A stretch of 35,517 nt of DNA. Origin: Chlorobium sp. (lineage in GTDB: Bacteria; Bacteroidota; Chlorobiia; Chlorobiales; Chlorobiaceae). Shown here one piece after another: positions 24,314-34,900 of the stretch. The position numbers and the translations under genes were made by a program. The notes under the pieces are model-generated. The model had not been told where the DNA came from. It did not search any database and saw only the letters and a program-made list of their open reading frames with translations. The first letter of the stretch is position 1. Each line of letters opens with the position of its first letter. The stretch covers positions 1-35,517 of the forward strand of contig SZXZ01000073.1 in assembly GCA_005843835.1 (NCBI GenBank), given 5' to 3'.

Positions 24314-26086
24314 ATGACACACTCCCGGCCTGATTCTCTCTTTCATGAGTTCCCGGCGGTCAGCCGGGAGGATTGGAAAAAAAAGGCAACAGCCGAACTC
24401 AAGGATACACCATACGAAAGTATTGTCTGGCAAACGCCGGACGGTTTTAACCTTGAGCCCTGGTACAGCCATGATGAAAAAGAACAACACCTTGCCATAC
24501 CGTACTACAAAGCTATAAATGCATGGCAGAATTGCATGCAGGTTATTGTTCGAGATCCTGAAACTGCAAATAAAGCTGCATTAGAATGCTTTAAGCTGGA
24601 CGCATCTGCAATTGAGTTCGTGATAACTGATCCATCGATCTGCACTCCAGCTAATCTGAGCATACTTTTTGACGGAATAGATACTTCTGCTGTTGCAGTG
24701 TACTTTTCGGGCCAACTTCCCCCTGCTCCTGAATTTCTGAATTCACTCCTTGCCATTCCCGGATTTTCTGAAAATTCAGGTGGATTGCTTGGTGATATGT
24801 CTCGGGAGATCGGCTCTGATGCTGATCTTTTGGAATGCGGAACGTCACTCCCCCACTTCAAGCTTTTCAGTATTGATACTATCCCTTTTCATGAAAAAGG
24901 ATCTAATGCCGTTCAGGAAATCGCTCTTGCTCTTGCAGGGGTCAGTGATTGCCTGCACCGTTTTCTTGAGACTGGTGCGACTGCGGACACTCTTGTATCT
25001 CGGATGACTGTTATTTTACCTGTAGGATCCAGCCATTTTACAGAACTTGCAAAACCGAGAGCTTTGCGGTACCTCCTCGGACAACTTTTGAAGGCTTACG
25101 GAGCATCGGAGACCTCGATGCCGATTCTTTTTGCCAGAACATCAGAAAGGAACCGTTCTCTGCTTGACCCTTATACTAATGTACTTCGACTGACAACTGA
25201 AGCCGTTTCTGCAGTGCTGGGGGGTTATGATACGTTGCAAATAGGAGCTTTCGATACCGGGCTTTCCGTGAATCCTGACGTAGCGGAACGTATTTCCGGA
25301 AATATTCATCTCATTCTTAAGGAAGAGGCTTCTCTTGACCGAGTTGTGGATCCTGCACATGGCTCTCATTACCTGGAAGCACTGACACGAAACCTTGCCG
25401 TGTCAGCTTGGGATATTTTCAAGAATATTGAAGAAAAAGGCGGGCTTGCTACTGCATGTGATAAGGGTTTTGTATCGGCAATGATATCGGAAGTTGCAGC
25501 AAAACGTCGGAAAACTGTCGACAATCGCAAAAAGACACTTATTGGTGTTAACCGCTATCCCTGGCCTCTCGTACCTGAACAGCAGGAGAACATTGACGCC
25601 CTTGAACTTGCTGCTGAGAAAATGCCTGAAGGCAATGAAACTGCAGGTTATGAGTTGTTACGAATCAACACCTTGTCTTACAGCTTGAAATGCGGACATA
25701 CACCGTCAGTCTTTATATGGATGGTTGGTGACCCTGTAATCAGCTTCCGCCAGGCTGGTTTTGCTGAAGATTTTTTCAAATGCGGTGGTTTTGAAATTGC
25801 GGGTAAAGGGGCACTCCCTTTTGAAGAGAGCTCATACATAACTGCCCTCGAAAAGAAACCGAACATTATTGTGCTTTGCATTGCTGAGAAAGATCCGATA
25901 CCTTCAGCGGTGACGCTTTGCAGTAAACTTCGCAGGCTTGACTCTGGAATGATTACGGTCATGGCTGGTAAACCGCCAAAAGAACATGATGAGTTGCTTA
26001 ATGCAGGTATTGACAGTTTCATTTATACCGGCGTCAACGTCCTTGAAATGCTGAAATCCTACCAACATAAAACCGGAGTGAAATGA
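24314..26086 (+). CDS. mutA: Methylmalonyl-CoA mutase, small (beta) subunit
   Basis: 590 residues. The N-terminus [20 protein letters not shown] and the body [19 protein letters not shown] are typical of the small subunit, which is a barrel without the B12 site. The C-terminal domain (about 470-590) has the fold of a B12-binding domain but not the D-x-H-x-x-G motif, as expected for the non-catalytic subunit. It pairs with the large subunit in the cytoplasm. Its stop overlaps the start of mutB (ATGA), so the two are translated together. It starts at the ATG at 24314, 37 bases after the carboxyltransferase. Confidence 0.92.
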   Translation: MTHSRPDSLFHEFPAVSREDWKKKATAELKDTPYESIVWQTPDGFNLEPWYSHDEKEQHLAIPYYKAINAWQNCMQVIVRDPETANKAALECFKLDASAIEFVITDPSICTPANLSILFDGIDTSAVAVYFSGQLPPAPEFLNSLLAIPGFSENSGGLLGDMSREIGSDADLLECGTSLPHFKLFSIDTIPFHEKGSNAVQEIALALAGVSDCLHRFLETGATADTLVSRMTVILPVGSSHFTELAKPRALRYLLGQLLKAYGASETSMPILFARTSERNRSLLDPYTNVLRLTTEAVSAVLGGYDTLQIGAFDTGLSVNPDVAERISGNIHLILKEEASLDRVVDPAHGSHYLEALTRNLAVSAWDIFKNIEEKGGLATACDKGFVSAMISEVAAKRRKTVDNRKKTLIGVNRYPWPLVPEQQENIDALELAAEKMPEGNETAGYELLRINTLSYSLKCGHTPSVFIWMVGDPVISFRQAGFAEDFFKCGGFEIAGKGALPFEESSYITALEKKPNIIVLCIAEKDPIPSAVTLCSKLRRLDSGMITVMAGKPPKEHDELLNAGIDSFIYTGVNVLEMLKSYQHKTGVK

Positions 26087-28227
26087 GACCGGACTTTTCG
26101 ACGATTGATATTTTTGCTCCCACGTCCGCCAGCAGTCAAGCATGTTGTGAGGCGCAGTCGGCAGGCTGGACATCTGCTGAAGGTATAGAAATAAAATCTA
26201 TCTCTACTGAGTCGGACGTTTCTGAAGCTGAACAGCTGACCTTTGCTCCAGGTTTTGCTCCTTACATTGGAGGACCGTACACTACGATGTACACCACAAG
26301 GCCATGGACTATTCGTCAGTATGCCGGATTTTCAACGGCTGAGGAGTCAAACCGCTTCTACCGCATGAACCTTGCCGCCGGCCAGAAAGGACTTTCTGTG
26401 GCTTTTGATCTTCCAACGCATCGGGGTTACGATTCGGATCATGAGCGGGTTATTGGTGACGTGGGTAAAGCCGGTGTTGCTGTGGATTCGATTGAGGATA
26501 TGAAAATTCTCTTTGATCAAATTCCGCTCGGAGATATTTCGGTATCCATGACTATGAATGGAGCTGTTCTTCCGATTATGGCATTTTATATTGTTGCAGC
26601 TGAAGAACAGGGTGTACCGGCTGAAAAGCTGAGCGGTACGATTCAGAACGATATTCTCAAGGAGTTTATGGTTCGCAACACCTATATTTATCCGCCAGAG
26701 CCTTCCATGAGAATTATTGCTGATATCTTCCGATACACCAGCAGCAATATGCCTAAGTTCAATTCCATCAGCATTTCCGGCTACCATATGCAGGAAGCCG
26801 GCGCAACTGCAGATCTTGAACTGGCGTTTACCCTTGCCGACGGATTGGAATATATCCGAACCGGTCTGAAAACGGGTTTGGACATTGATGCCTTTGCACC
26901 CCGTCTCTCCTTCTTTTGGGCTACGGGCATGAACTATTTTATGGAAATTGCCAAGCTAAGGGCGGCAAGAATGCTTTGGGCAAAAATTGTCAAGCAGTTC
27001 AATCCGAAAAATCCGAAGTCGCTGATGCTTCGTTCTCATTGCCAGACTTCCGGATGGAGCCTTACAGAGCAAGACCCGTTTAATAACATCACACGCACCT
27101 GTCTTGAGGCTCTTGCAGCTACTCTTGGTCACACTCAGTCTCTGCATACCAATGCGCTTGATGAAGCTATTGCGCTTCCTTCTCCTTTTTCAGCAAGAAT
27201 TGCGCGTAACACCCAGCTTTATCTGCAGGAGGAAACTGATATTACCCGAAGCATCGACCCTTGGGCAGGATCCAGTTATGTGGAATACCTTACTGCTGAA
27301 CTTGCTGCAAAAGCATGGAAGATTATCAGTGACATTGAAGCTGCGGGTGGTATGGTGAAGGCTATTGAACAGGGACTGCCAAAACTCCAGATTGAAGAGG
27401 CCGCAACCCGCAAACAGGCTCGCATTGACAGCGGAAAAGAAATTATTGTAGGTGTTAACGGGTATAAAACCACGAGCAAAACAGATATCGAACTGCTGGA
27501 AGTTGACAATACCCTGGTTCTTGAGCAACAGCTCCGTCGGCTCGCCTCAATTAAAGCTGAACGAAACAATGATGATACCTCAAAGGCCCTTCGTGCAATT
27601 GAGGAAAGTGCTGCTTCGGGAGAGGGCAATCTGCTTGAACTTGCCGTAGACGCTGCAAGAAAAAGAGCTACATTAGGAGAAATATCATCAGCCTGCGAAA
27701 AAACCTTCGGCAGGTACCGCGCCGTCACCAGGCTTAACACCAGTGTCTATATGTCGCAGATGCAGGATAACATACTCTTTAAAGAGGCTCAGCAGCTTTC
27801 TGATACCTTTGCTTCGCTGGAAGGACGCAGACCTAGAATAATGGTTTCCAAAGTTGGACAGGACGGTCATGACCGGGGAGCAAAAGTTATTGCTGCCGGT
27901 TTTGCAGATATTGGGTTTGATGTCGATATCAGTCCTCTTTTTCAGACCCCTGAAGAGGTGGTACAGCAAGCTCTGGACAACGATGTACATCTTATAGGCA
28001 TTTCAAGCCTTGCTGCCGGTCATAAGACTCTTATTCCAAAAATAATTGAGGAACTGAAAGCAAAGCAGCGGGAGGACATTCTGGTTATTGCCGGGGGTAT
28101 AATTCCTGAAAAGGATCATGCTTTTCTTTATGAAAAGGGAGTTGCTGGAATTTTCGGTCCCGGTACTGTTATTGCTGAAGCTGCCATTAACATTCTCAAT
28201 CAGCTTATAGCGCGCTTTAACTCATGA
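26083..28227 (+). CDS. mutB: Methylmalonyl-CoA mutase, large (alpha) subunit
   Basis: 714 residues, the usual length. The catalytic barrel (about 60-560) includes [33 protein letters not shown] and [16 protein letters not shown]. The B12-binding domain (about 583-714) has DGHDRG with Asp594, His596 and Gly599, GISSLAAGH and [10 protein letters not shown]. It rearranges R-methylmalonyl-CoA to succinyl-CoA with adenosylcobalamin. It overlaps mutA by 4 bases at its start and meaB by 4 bases at its end, so the three proteins are coupled. In this group of bacteria the product feeds the reductive TCA cycle. Confidence 0.96.
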   Translation: MRPDFSTIDIFAPTSASSQACCEAQSAGWTSAEGIEIKSISTESDVSEAEQLTFAPGFAPYIGGPYTTMYTTRPWTIRQYAGFSTAEESNRFYRMNLAAGQKGLSVAFDLPTHRGYDSDHERVIGDVGKAGVAVDSIEDMKILFDQIPLGDISVSMTMNGAVLPIMAFYIVAAEEQGVPAEKLSGTIQNDILKEFMVRNTYIYPPEPSMRIIADIFRYTSSNMPKFNSISISGYHMQEAGATADLELAFTLADGLEYIRTGLKTGLDIDAFAPRLSFFWATGMNYFMEIAKLRAARMLWAKIVKQFNPKNPKSLMLRSHCQTSGWSLTEQDPFNNITRTCLEALAATLGHTQSLHTNALDEAIALPSPFSARIARNTQLYLQEETDITRSIDPWAGSSYVEYLTAELAAKAWKIISDIEAAGGMVKAIEQGLPKLQIEEAATRKQARIDSGKEIIVGVNGYKTTSKTDIELLEVDNTLVLEQQLRRLASIKAERNNDDTSKALRAIEESAASGEGNLLELAVDAARKRATLGEISSACEKTFGRYRAVTRLNTSVYMSQMQDNILFKEAQQLSDTFASLEGRRPRIMVSKVGQDGHDRGAKVIAAGFADIGFDVDISPLFQTPEEVVQQALDNDVHLIGISSLAAGHKTLIPKIIEELKAKQREDILVIAGGIIPEKDHAFLYEKGVAGIFGPGTVIAEAAINILNQLIARFNS

Positions 28228-29246
28228 TAAGCAGTCATCTTCATGGAAAACTGAAGCCCTATCATAACCCGGATGTTGATACCGTTGTAAGCGGCATTAT
28301 GAATGGAGACCGCCACATGCTCAGTCGTGCGATTACCTTGATTGAATCGCAAAAGCCTGAGCATGAGCAAAAAGCACATGAAATCCTTGATCGCTGCCTT
28401 TCCAAAAAAAAGAGTGCACTGCGTATTGGCATAACCGGCTCTCCTGGAGCGGGAAAAAGCACTTTTATCGAGGCAATCGGTGAACTGATAATCAGTCAGG
28501 GGCTTACCCTGGCTGTGCTGGCTATAGACCCCAGCAGCCGACAGTCCAAAGGGAGCATACTCGGTGACAAGGCACGCATGGAAAGGCTTACTGGAAAAAA
28601 AGAAGCATTTATCCGCCCAACTGCCTCTTCGGGTTATCTTGGCGGCACATCGCCAAAAACTCATGAGGCTATTGTGCTTTGTGAAGCTGCAGGGTATGAT
28701 GTTGTCATTGTTGAAACTGTAGGTGTCGGGCAGTCGGAGGTGCTTGTAGATACCATGGTGGACTTTATACTGCTTTTGATGCTGCCCGGGTCGGGTGACG
28801 AACTCCAGGGCATCAAACGCGGTATCATGGAAATTGCAGATTCGATAGCAATTACCAAAACTGATGGCGATCAATCAGGTATTGCAGGTATTTCGAGGGC
28901 TGAATTTGAAGCAGCGCTCAGGATGATGCCGGTAAAACATATCGCATGGCACCGTGAGGTTATGCTTACTTCAGCCCTTACCGGTAAAGGCATTACTGAG
29001 GTGTGGCAGAATATTACTGATTTTTTTGCCGTAATGCGTGAAAATGACACTCTTGAGAAAAGACGACGTGAACAACTGAAAAGCCTGCTCTATACTGTTC
29101 TTGAAGAGATGCTGAAAAAAGAGTTTTTCTCACATCCTGATGTTGTTGATGCTAAAGCAACAATCGAACAGAAGGTGCTTTCATCAGAAATAAGTCCCTT
29201 CAGTGGCGCAAAAACTTTGATTGAGGCCTTCAGTCGTCGCCTATAA
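28224..29246 (+). CDS. meaB: G-protein chaperone of methylmalonyl-CoA mutase (MeaB)
   Basis: 340 residues. Motifs are Walker [10 protein letters not shown] (72-80), [18 protein letters not shown] (102-119), ETVGVGQSE (164-172) and the guanine site TKTDGD (211-216, where the first residue of the usual NKxD is Thr). A C-terminal dimerisation helix follows. MeaB uses GTP to guard loading and repair of the B12 cofactor in the mutase. It starts within the ATGA overlap with mutB. Its 3' end overlaps the opposite-strand uspA gene by 17 bases. Confidence 0.94.
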   Translation: MISSHLHGKLKPYHNPDVDTVVSGIMNGDRHMLSRAITLIESQKPEHEQKAHEILDRCLSKKKSALRIGITGSPGAGKSTFIEAIGELIISQGLTLAVLAIDPSSRQSKGSILGDKARMERLTGKKEAFIRPTASSGYLGGTSPKTHEAIVLCEAAGYDVVIVETVGVGQSEVLVDTMVDFILLLMLPGSGDELQGIKRGIMEIADSIAITKTDGDQSGIAGISRAEFEAALRMMPVKHIAWHREVMLTSALTGKGITEVWQNITDFFAVMRENDTLEKRRREQLKSLLYTVLEEMLKKEFFSHPDVVDAKATIEQKVLSSEISPFSGAKTLIEAFSRRL

Positions 29247-29688
29247 ACTCCTTTTCTTCTGCTTTTACAATCAGTACGGGACAGTTTGCCTTTCGGACAA
29301 CCGTCTCCGCTACACTGCCCATTATCAAGCGGCTGAGACCTTTTTTGCCATGAGACCCCATGATAACAAGGTTTACATTGAGGGTCTCAATTTTTTCGAG
29401 GATGGAGTCGGCTGGACCTCCTATCACTACACCGTACTCAGCCCTGAGACCTATGCGACGAAAATCCTCAAGAATAACCTCCAGATCCTCTTTTGCGGCT
29501 TTTTCAAGATCGGCTTCAAAGGGCACGTAATTGAGCGATACGTCAACTGCCATGGGTCGAGGCTCAACTACGTTAAGCAGATACACTGAGGCTCCCATAT
29601 TGCCGGCAAATTCCTGCGCGTAGCGTATTGCCTTGTGTGAAGCATCTGAAAAATCGACCGGACAAAGGATTGTATGAATCTTGAACAT
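29230..29688 (-). CDS. Universal stress protein A family
   Basis: 152 residues with the alpha/beta Usp fold: ILCPVDFSDASHKAIRYA at the N-terminus and the ATP-binding GSHGKKGLSRLIMGS pattern (G-x2-G-x9-G-S), followed by VAETVVRKANCPVLIV. It is probably an ATP-binding cytoplasmic stress protein. It follows the SPFH gene by 12 bases on the same strand. The ATG lacks a clear ribosome site, so translation may depend on the gene before it. Its 3' end overlaps the meaB end by 17 bases. Confidence 0.92.
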   Translation of the reverse strand: MFKIHTILCPVDFSDASHKAIRYAQEFAGNMGASVYLLNVVEPRPMAVDVSLNYVPFEADLEKAAKEDLEVILEDFRRIGLRAEYGVVIGGPADSILEKIETLNVNLVIMGSHGKKGLSRLIMGSVAETVVRKANCPVLIVKAEEKEFIGDD

Positions 29689-29700
29689 AATCGAAATAAT

Positions 29701-30471
29701 TTAGGTTGACGAGGAAGATGCCGGTGGCTTGATTTCAAAGAACGGCCTGAAAAGATCCATTGGTATAGGGAACACGGTGGTTGAGTTATTTTCGGCAGCG
29801 ATGTCCTTAAGGGTTTGAAGATATCGGAGCTGCAGAGCTGCTGGAGTACCGGAAATAATAGCAGCAGCATCAGCAAGGCGCTGAGCAGCCTGAAACTCCC
29901 CTTCTGCATTAATAATTGCAGAACGACGTTCCCGCTCTGCCTCGGCCTGCTTAGCCATTGCCCGGCGCATACCCTCGGGAAGGTCTATTTCCTTTACTTC
30001 CACTTTGCTTACCTTGACCCCCCATGGTTCGGTATCCTTATCGAGGATTAACTGAATACGGTCGTTGATTTCATCCCGTTCAGCGAGCAGATTATCAAGC
30101 TCTCCCTGACCGCAAACGCTTCGGAGAGTGGTCTGAGCTAATTGGGATGTTGCAAAATGAAAATCCGCAACATCCACAATAGCCTTGATGGCGTCAAGGA
30201 CTCGAAAATAGACTACCGCACTAACCTTTACCGATACGTTATCGCGTGTGATAATATCCTGAGGGGGAACATCAAGGGTTACCGTCCGGAGATCAACCTT
30301 AACCATTTTATCTATCCCGGGGATAAGAATAATAAGGCCCGGCCCTTTAGCTCCTATAATCCGCCCTAATCGAAAAACTACTCCCCGTTCATACTCTCTG
30401 AGAATTTTAACTGAAGACGCCAGAAAAGCTAAGAATAGAAAGAGAACAGTCATAAAATTAACAGTCATCAT
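29701..30471 (-). CDS. SPFH/Band 7 membrane protein (slipin, stomatin-like)
   Basis: 256 residues. One membrane segment near the start (about 5-22) is followed by the SPFH domain: [48 protein letters not shown] and [20 protein letters not shown], then an Ala/Glu-rich coiled coil ([19 protein letters not shown]). Slipins form membrane-bound oligomers linked to membrane microdomains and often to a NfeD protease partner, which is not seen here. GAGGAG lies 6 bases before the ATG. It forms a pair with the Usp gene. Confidence 0.92.
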   Translation of the reverse strand: MMTVNFMTVLFLFLAFLASSVKILREYERGVVFRLGRIIGAKGPGLIILIPGIDKMVKVDLRTVTLDVPPQDIITRDNVSVKVSAVVYFRVLDAIKAIVDVADFHFATSQLAQTTLRSVCGQGELDNLLAERDEINDRIQLILDKDTEPWGVKVSKVEVKEIDLPEGMRRAMAKQAEAERERRSAIINAEGEFQAAQRLADAAAIISGTPAALQLRYLQTLKDIAAENNSTTVFPIPMDLFRPFFEIKPPASSSST

Positions 30472-30648
30472 GTCCGACTCCTCATTACGGTAAATTGACT
30501 TGATTAAACTTAACCTTACTCAACCCAATATACTGCTCATTTATATTTTTACGCCCTTTTCCTGCGAGGGACTGGTTTTGTTTACGGCAAATATTCAGTA
30601 AAATAGATAACTAAGTTCTGCTTGCTCAAGCAACCAATAAAACTGTTT

Positions 30649-30954
30649 ATGGACATCTCAAACGTCAACAATCACGATGAAAACAAAATTGCTTTTTACC
30701 AGGCGGCGGTCAAACTGATTGTTGACAGGTGGGCAATCGGAAAACCACTGCTTGAAACTACCGGTAAACCCAGTGGATATTACCGTCTTACCAAGTATCT
30801 GCTTGAATTTATTCTAGCGAATGAAGTTTTACCGACCGGGGTGCACGCTATGCCTGAAGGAAGGGACAGGTTCAATAACCTTGAGCCATCGTTCCCTGTT
30901 GATTTTGATACCATTACTGAAGGTTTTGACTTGAGGTTATATAACGGTGCATGA
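30649..30954 (+). CDS. Small protein of unknown function
   Basis: 101 residues from the ATG at 30649; an in-frame TTG at 30622 is a poorer start. The sequence begins MDISNVNNHDENKIAFYQAA and is soluble, with a helical middle (YYRLTKYLLEFILANEVL) and an acidic, Phe-rich end. No Cys, signal peptide or known motif was found. It stands alone on the plus strand, followed by a hairpin. No family is recognised. Confidence 0.65.
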   Translation: MDISNVNNHDENKIAFYQAAVKLIVDRWAIGKPLLETTGKPSGYYRLTKYLLEFILANEVLPTGVHAMPEGRDRFNNLEPSFPVDFDTITEGFDLRLYNGA

Positions 30955-30956
30955 TC

Positions 30957-30983
30957 ACTATCGGTGATAGTACGGGGTTTTTT
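30957..30983 (+). terminator. Likely intrinsic terminator
   Basis: ACTATC and GATAGT form a 6-bp stem with a GGT loop just after the stop codon, followed by ACGGGG and a run of six T. An overlapping ATCAC/GTGAT stem is also possible. The stem is short, but its position right after the gene supports it. Confidence 0.5.
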
Positions 30984-31149
30984 ATGATAAAATTTATATA
31001 CAGGCAGGGGGTTACATTTTTACGTAAAATTTAAGATTTCCTTAAGACTCCTTTAAGAGTTGGTTGATTAACATATCCTTCGTTAGATATCGATTTGTCT
31101 GATGTAATGGGCAATACGTTTAATACACTAAACTTTAATGGAGACGCAT

Positions 31150-31752
31150 ATGATTAAAAGTACTTCCCGGTTCATCAAAACCGCTTTATTAATGACAAGT
31201 TTTGGATTTAGTACCTCGAATGCTTTCTGCGGGGGAACAATCACCGGAAAAATTGACGCTAACATACCGAAGTATAACGGTGATGCTGTTGTCTATCTTT
31301 TGGGCACCAAAGGACATGTGGTATGTGAGCATAAAACAATCGAACAGCAAAGTCTTACGTTTTTTCCGAAAGTAACCACTATACCTGCCGGATGCAGCGT
31401 TACGTTAAAAAACAACGATGCTATACTCAGTACGATTAGTTCATTCAGCCCTGCAAAAAAATTCAATGTAGACAAACTTGAAGCAGGCTCTACCAGACAG
31501 ATTACTTTTGATAAGCCAGGGGTGGTTCATCTGCTGAGCAAAGCTCACCCTGAGATGTCCGCCTGGGTTATTGTAACGAAAAATCAATATGCAACAGTAA
31601 CGGAACATGATGGTAAATTTACTATTCCGAATGTTCCGGCCGGTACGTATGAAATAAGTGTCTGGAGTGAAAAATTCAAGCATCAAGGAAAGACAACTGT
31701 TACCGTGGCTGAAAGCAAAACAGTTCCTGTTATTTTGAAAGTGGCTATATAA
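31150..31752 (+). CDS. Exported cupredoxin-like protein with degenerate copper site
   Basis: 200 residues from the ATG at 31150, which has GGAG 6 bases before it; the ATG at 31138 would cover that site. A signal peptide (about 1-26) precedes a cupredoxin-like domain (about 68-145) with FFPKVTTIPAGCSVTLKNND, FDKPGVVHLLSKAHPEM and WVIVTKN. A small carboxypeptidase-regulatory-like domain (about 148-200, DGKFTIPNVPAGTYEISVW) closes the protein, the family's usual pairing. Of the expected His-Cys-His-Met ligands, His133 and Met136 remain, but the first His is Ser94 and the Cys is Ser130. It is therefore probably periplasmic and not a blue copper protein. Its role is unknown. Confidence 0.78.
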   Translation: MIKSTSRFIKTALLMTSFGFSTSNAFCGGTITGKIDANIPKYNGDAVVYLLGTKGHVVCEHKTIEQQSLTFFPKVTTIPAGCSVTLKNNDAILSTISSFSPAKKFNVDKLEAGSTRQITFDKPGVVHLLSKAHPEMSAWVIVTKNQYATVTEHDGKFTIPNVPAGTYEISVWSEKFKHQGKTTVTVAESKTVPVILKVAI

Positions 31753-31800
31753 CCCCTTAAATGTAAGGGTACACCTCTCTTTCTCCCCTATTCACTGCAG

Positions 31801-31839
31801 CTCCAGCCGGGCTTCTCTTTTAATTGGAACCGGCTGGGG
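31801..31839. terminator. Hairpin between convergent genes
   Basis: CCAGCCGG (31803-31810) and CCGGCTGG (31830-31837) pair perfectly around a 19-base loop, and flanking C-G and T-G pairs extend the stem. It lies between the convergent cupredoxin gene and the hybrid kinase gene. No T-run follows, so its role as terminator is based on position and GC-rich stem. Confidence 0.45.
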
Positions 31840-31905
31840 TCTTGTAACTACTGACACTGTGAAGCAAAAAAGGGATCACTTGATTTACTTATCGGAGTTG
31901 ATCCG

Positions 31906-34900
31906 TCACCGATTGAGCAGCATGTCTATTAATGTCAGGAGTTCGTTTCTATTGATTGGTTTGGATATAAACGCGTCGCATCCGGCGTCTTGAGCTTTTT
32001 GTTTTTCTTCTTTTGATGTAAACGCTGTCTGGGCGATAATCGGCAATTCTGGTCGAATTTTTTTGATGAGTGCTGTTGCTTCATATCCATTCATCACCGG
32101 CATTTTAAGATCCATGAGAATGAGATTTATCTCCGGATGATGATCTGCAAGTATAACGGCTTCCTGACCATTAACGGCTATCAGTGTGGTGATGTTTTCG
32201 CTTTTGAGATACATTTCAAGCACTAATTGACTCACTGCCTCATCTTCGGCTATGAGAACCGTTAGATCTGGAAGTGATATAACCGGCATCTGATTGATCG
32301 GGAAAGAACGCGGAATTATGGTGGTTCCGGAAGGGTTATAAGGCAGTGTAAAATAAAATGCGCTTCCCTGATCGCCTTCTGATTCGACCCTGATAGTTCC
32401 GCCAAGCATTTCAACGTATGCTTTGGATATGCTCAACCCAAGACCTGCCCCTTCCTGGGTTCGGGTCAAGGGGTTATCAACCTGGTGGAAACGATCAAAT
32501 ATTTTCTCTTTCATATCTAGCGCAATACCTATACCGGTATCGATCACATAAAACTCAAGAACATCGTTTATTTTTTTATAGCCATAATCAATTCCTCCCG
32601 CGCTTGTAAATTTGAGGGCATTCTGAATAAGGTTTGTCAAAATCTGGGCTAACTTGCCACTGTCGGTTTCAATGATGCTTTCGATGTCGGAAAGGGGGGT
32701 TATACAGTTCAGCTGCAAACCTTTTTTGTTCATTTCAGGTTTAAAAAAAGCATAGAGATCATGCAGCAGTTCATTAACGGGAGTTTCACCCGGGTGCAGA
32801 ATGGTTTCGCCAGCTTCAATACGCGAAATATTGATAAGGTTGTTAATGAGACTCAGCATCCGCTCGCCGCTTTGCTGAATGAGATAGATATACTCGGCCT
32901 GGACCTCCCATGTTAACTGAGGATCTTTCAACAGCTGCGCAAAGCCGAGAATGCCATTCATCGGGGTACGTATTTCATGACTGATATTAGCGACAAAAGC
33001 TGATTTTAATCGGTCGCTCTCCTCTGCTTTATCTTTGGACGCTATAAGTTCACTCAGTATTCTTTTCTGTTCAGTAATATCCAGCTTGACGGCTACATAA
33101 TTGGTTATCTTGCCCTTTTTATCGTGTATAGCTGAGATAACCGCCTGATCCCAGTAGAGTTCACCGTTTTTCTTTTTGTTCTGCAGCTCTCCATACCAGA
33201 CATCGCCTGAAAGTATAGTTTTCCAGAGCTCTTCATAGACCGTCTGGGGCATCAGGCCAGACTTAAGTATGCGGGGGTTCTGGCCTTTGACTTCCTCGGC
33301 AGTGTAGCCTGTTATTTCCACAAACATCGGATTGACAAATTCGATATTACCCTCTGGATCAGTAATGACAACAATGGCAGGACTTTGCTCGATGGCAGTA
33401 CTCAGTTTTTTAATCTGACTCTCGGCAAGTTTGCGTTCAGTGATGTTGGAGCTTGTACCGATAATTCTGTGAATATTTCCGGTCTTGTTGCGAACAGGGT
33501 TTAAGACGGTCTCCCACCAGGAATCTTTACCCTTATATGGCATACACTCTTCATATTGAATCGACCTGCCTGCCTTCAGACAGGCATCATACCGACTGAT
33601 GACTGTATCTGCAATTTCAGGAGCAAAAAGTTGTTGAGGTGATTTTCCGAAAATATCCTCATCGCTCATACCTGTGAGTTTTTCATACAGTGTGTTTATC
33701 CCCTTGTATATGTATGAACCACCAGGCAGGATATCAACTACAAATATAGAATGATTTACCTCATCATAGATGCTTGCAAGAAATTGCTGGCTTTCCTTTA
33801 ATTCCTGTTCGTATTGAAGGCGCATCATCTCATTGTGCTTGCTCTCCGTAATATCACGGATCAAACCGATGATTCCATGGAACTCATGATCGTGATAAAA
33901 ACGTACATGCACTTCTCCATAAAGTCGTGAGCCATTTTTATGCTTGAATTGAAATTCGAAAACCTTCTCATCAACCTGATTTATAACAATGTTGTTGAAG
34001 ATGGCTAACGCTTCTGGAACGTGCTCTTCTGAAAGATATTCAGTAAAAGGACGGCCAATGAGTTCATCCGGCAAATAACCGAACATTTTTTCCGAAACAG
34101 GTGATGCATAGGTTACTGTGCCGTGGAGGTCGACAACAATAAGCACCTCTGCCATTTGCTCGGTAATGGTACGAAAGTTTCTCTCACTTTTACGCAGTGC
34201 TTCTTCTGCCTGCTTACGTTCTGTGATGTCGTTAATGATGGCATACAAAAGTTCTTTGCCATCGATTACAATTGTGTTGATTTTTATCTCTACATCTCGA
34301 CTTGAGCCATCCGCTCTTTTGTGAATACCGGATAATCTTTTTGCTTCCGATATGTTAGTTTGATTAATGTTGTCCATTAAGGACTCTATTGATGACATTG
34401 AGATCTGGTCCGTGCGCATCATTTTAAGCTCTTCAACAGTCCAGCCATAAAATATTGCAGCTGCCGGATTGGCGTTTATGATTTTTCCGCTTTTGTCGAT
34501 AACCAGCATAACTGAAGAGTGCCCTTCAAATAGTTTTCTGAAGCGATCTTCGCTATTTTTGAGAGCTGCTTCTTCTGCAATTTTGCGATCGTTGATATCT
34601 GAACCAATCCCTAAAAAAAATGTTTCGCCATTGATGAGAATCTTTTTACCTGAAATCCGATACCATCGGATTTCAGGTCCACCATGTATAAGGATTCTAA
34701 CTTCTTCAGATTCCTCAACGTCGTATTTTATGATATTCTTCTGTTTCTCAAGTACTCTTGCTCTGTCATCGGGATGTACGGTATTTATGGCAAAAAAATT
34801 AGCCATCTCATGTTCTTGTTTTCCTACTACAACATCACGCTGATAAGCATTCCAGTCAACATATCGTCCTTCGACATCAAGCAGATAGTATGCTCCTGGA

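Noticed and set aside
28200..28874. Minus-strand open frame of about 224 codons
   Set aside because: It is opposite the start and G-domain of meaB, which is certain by motif.
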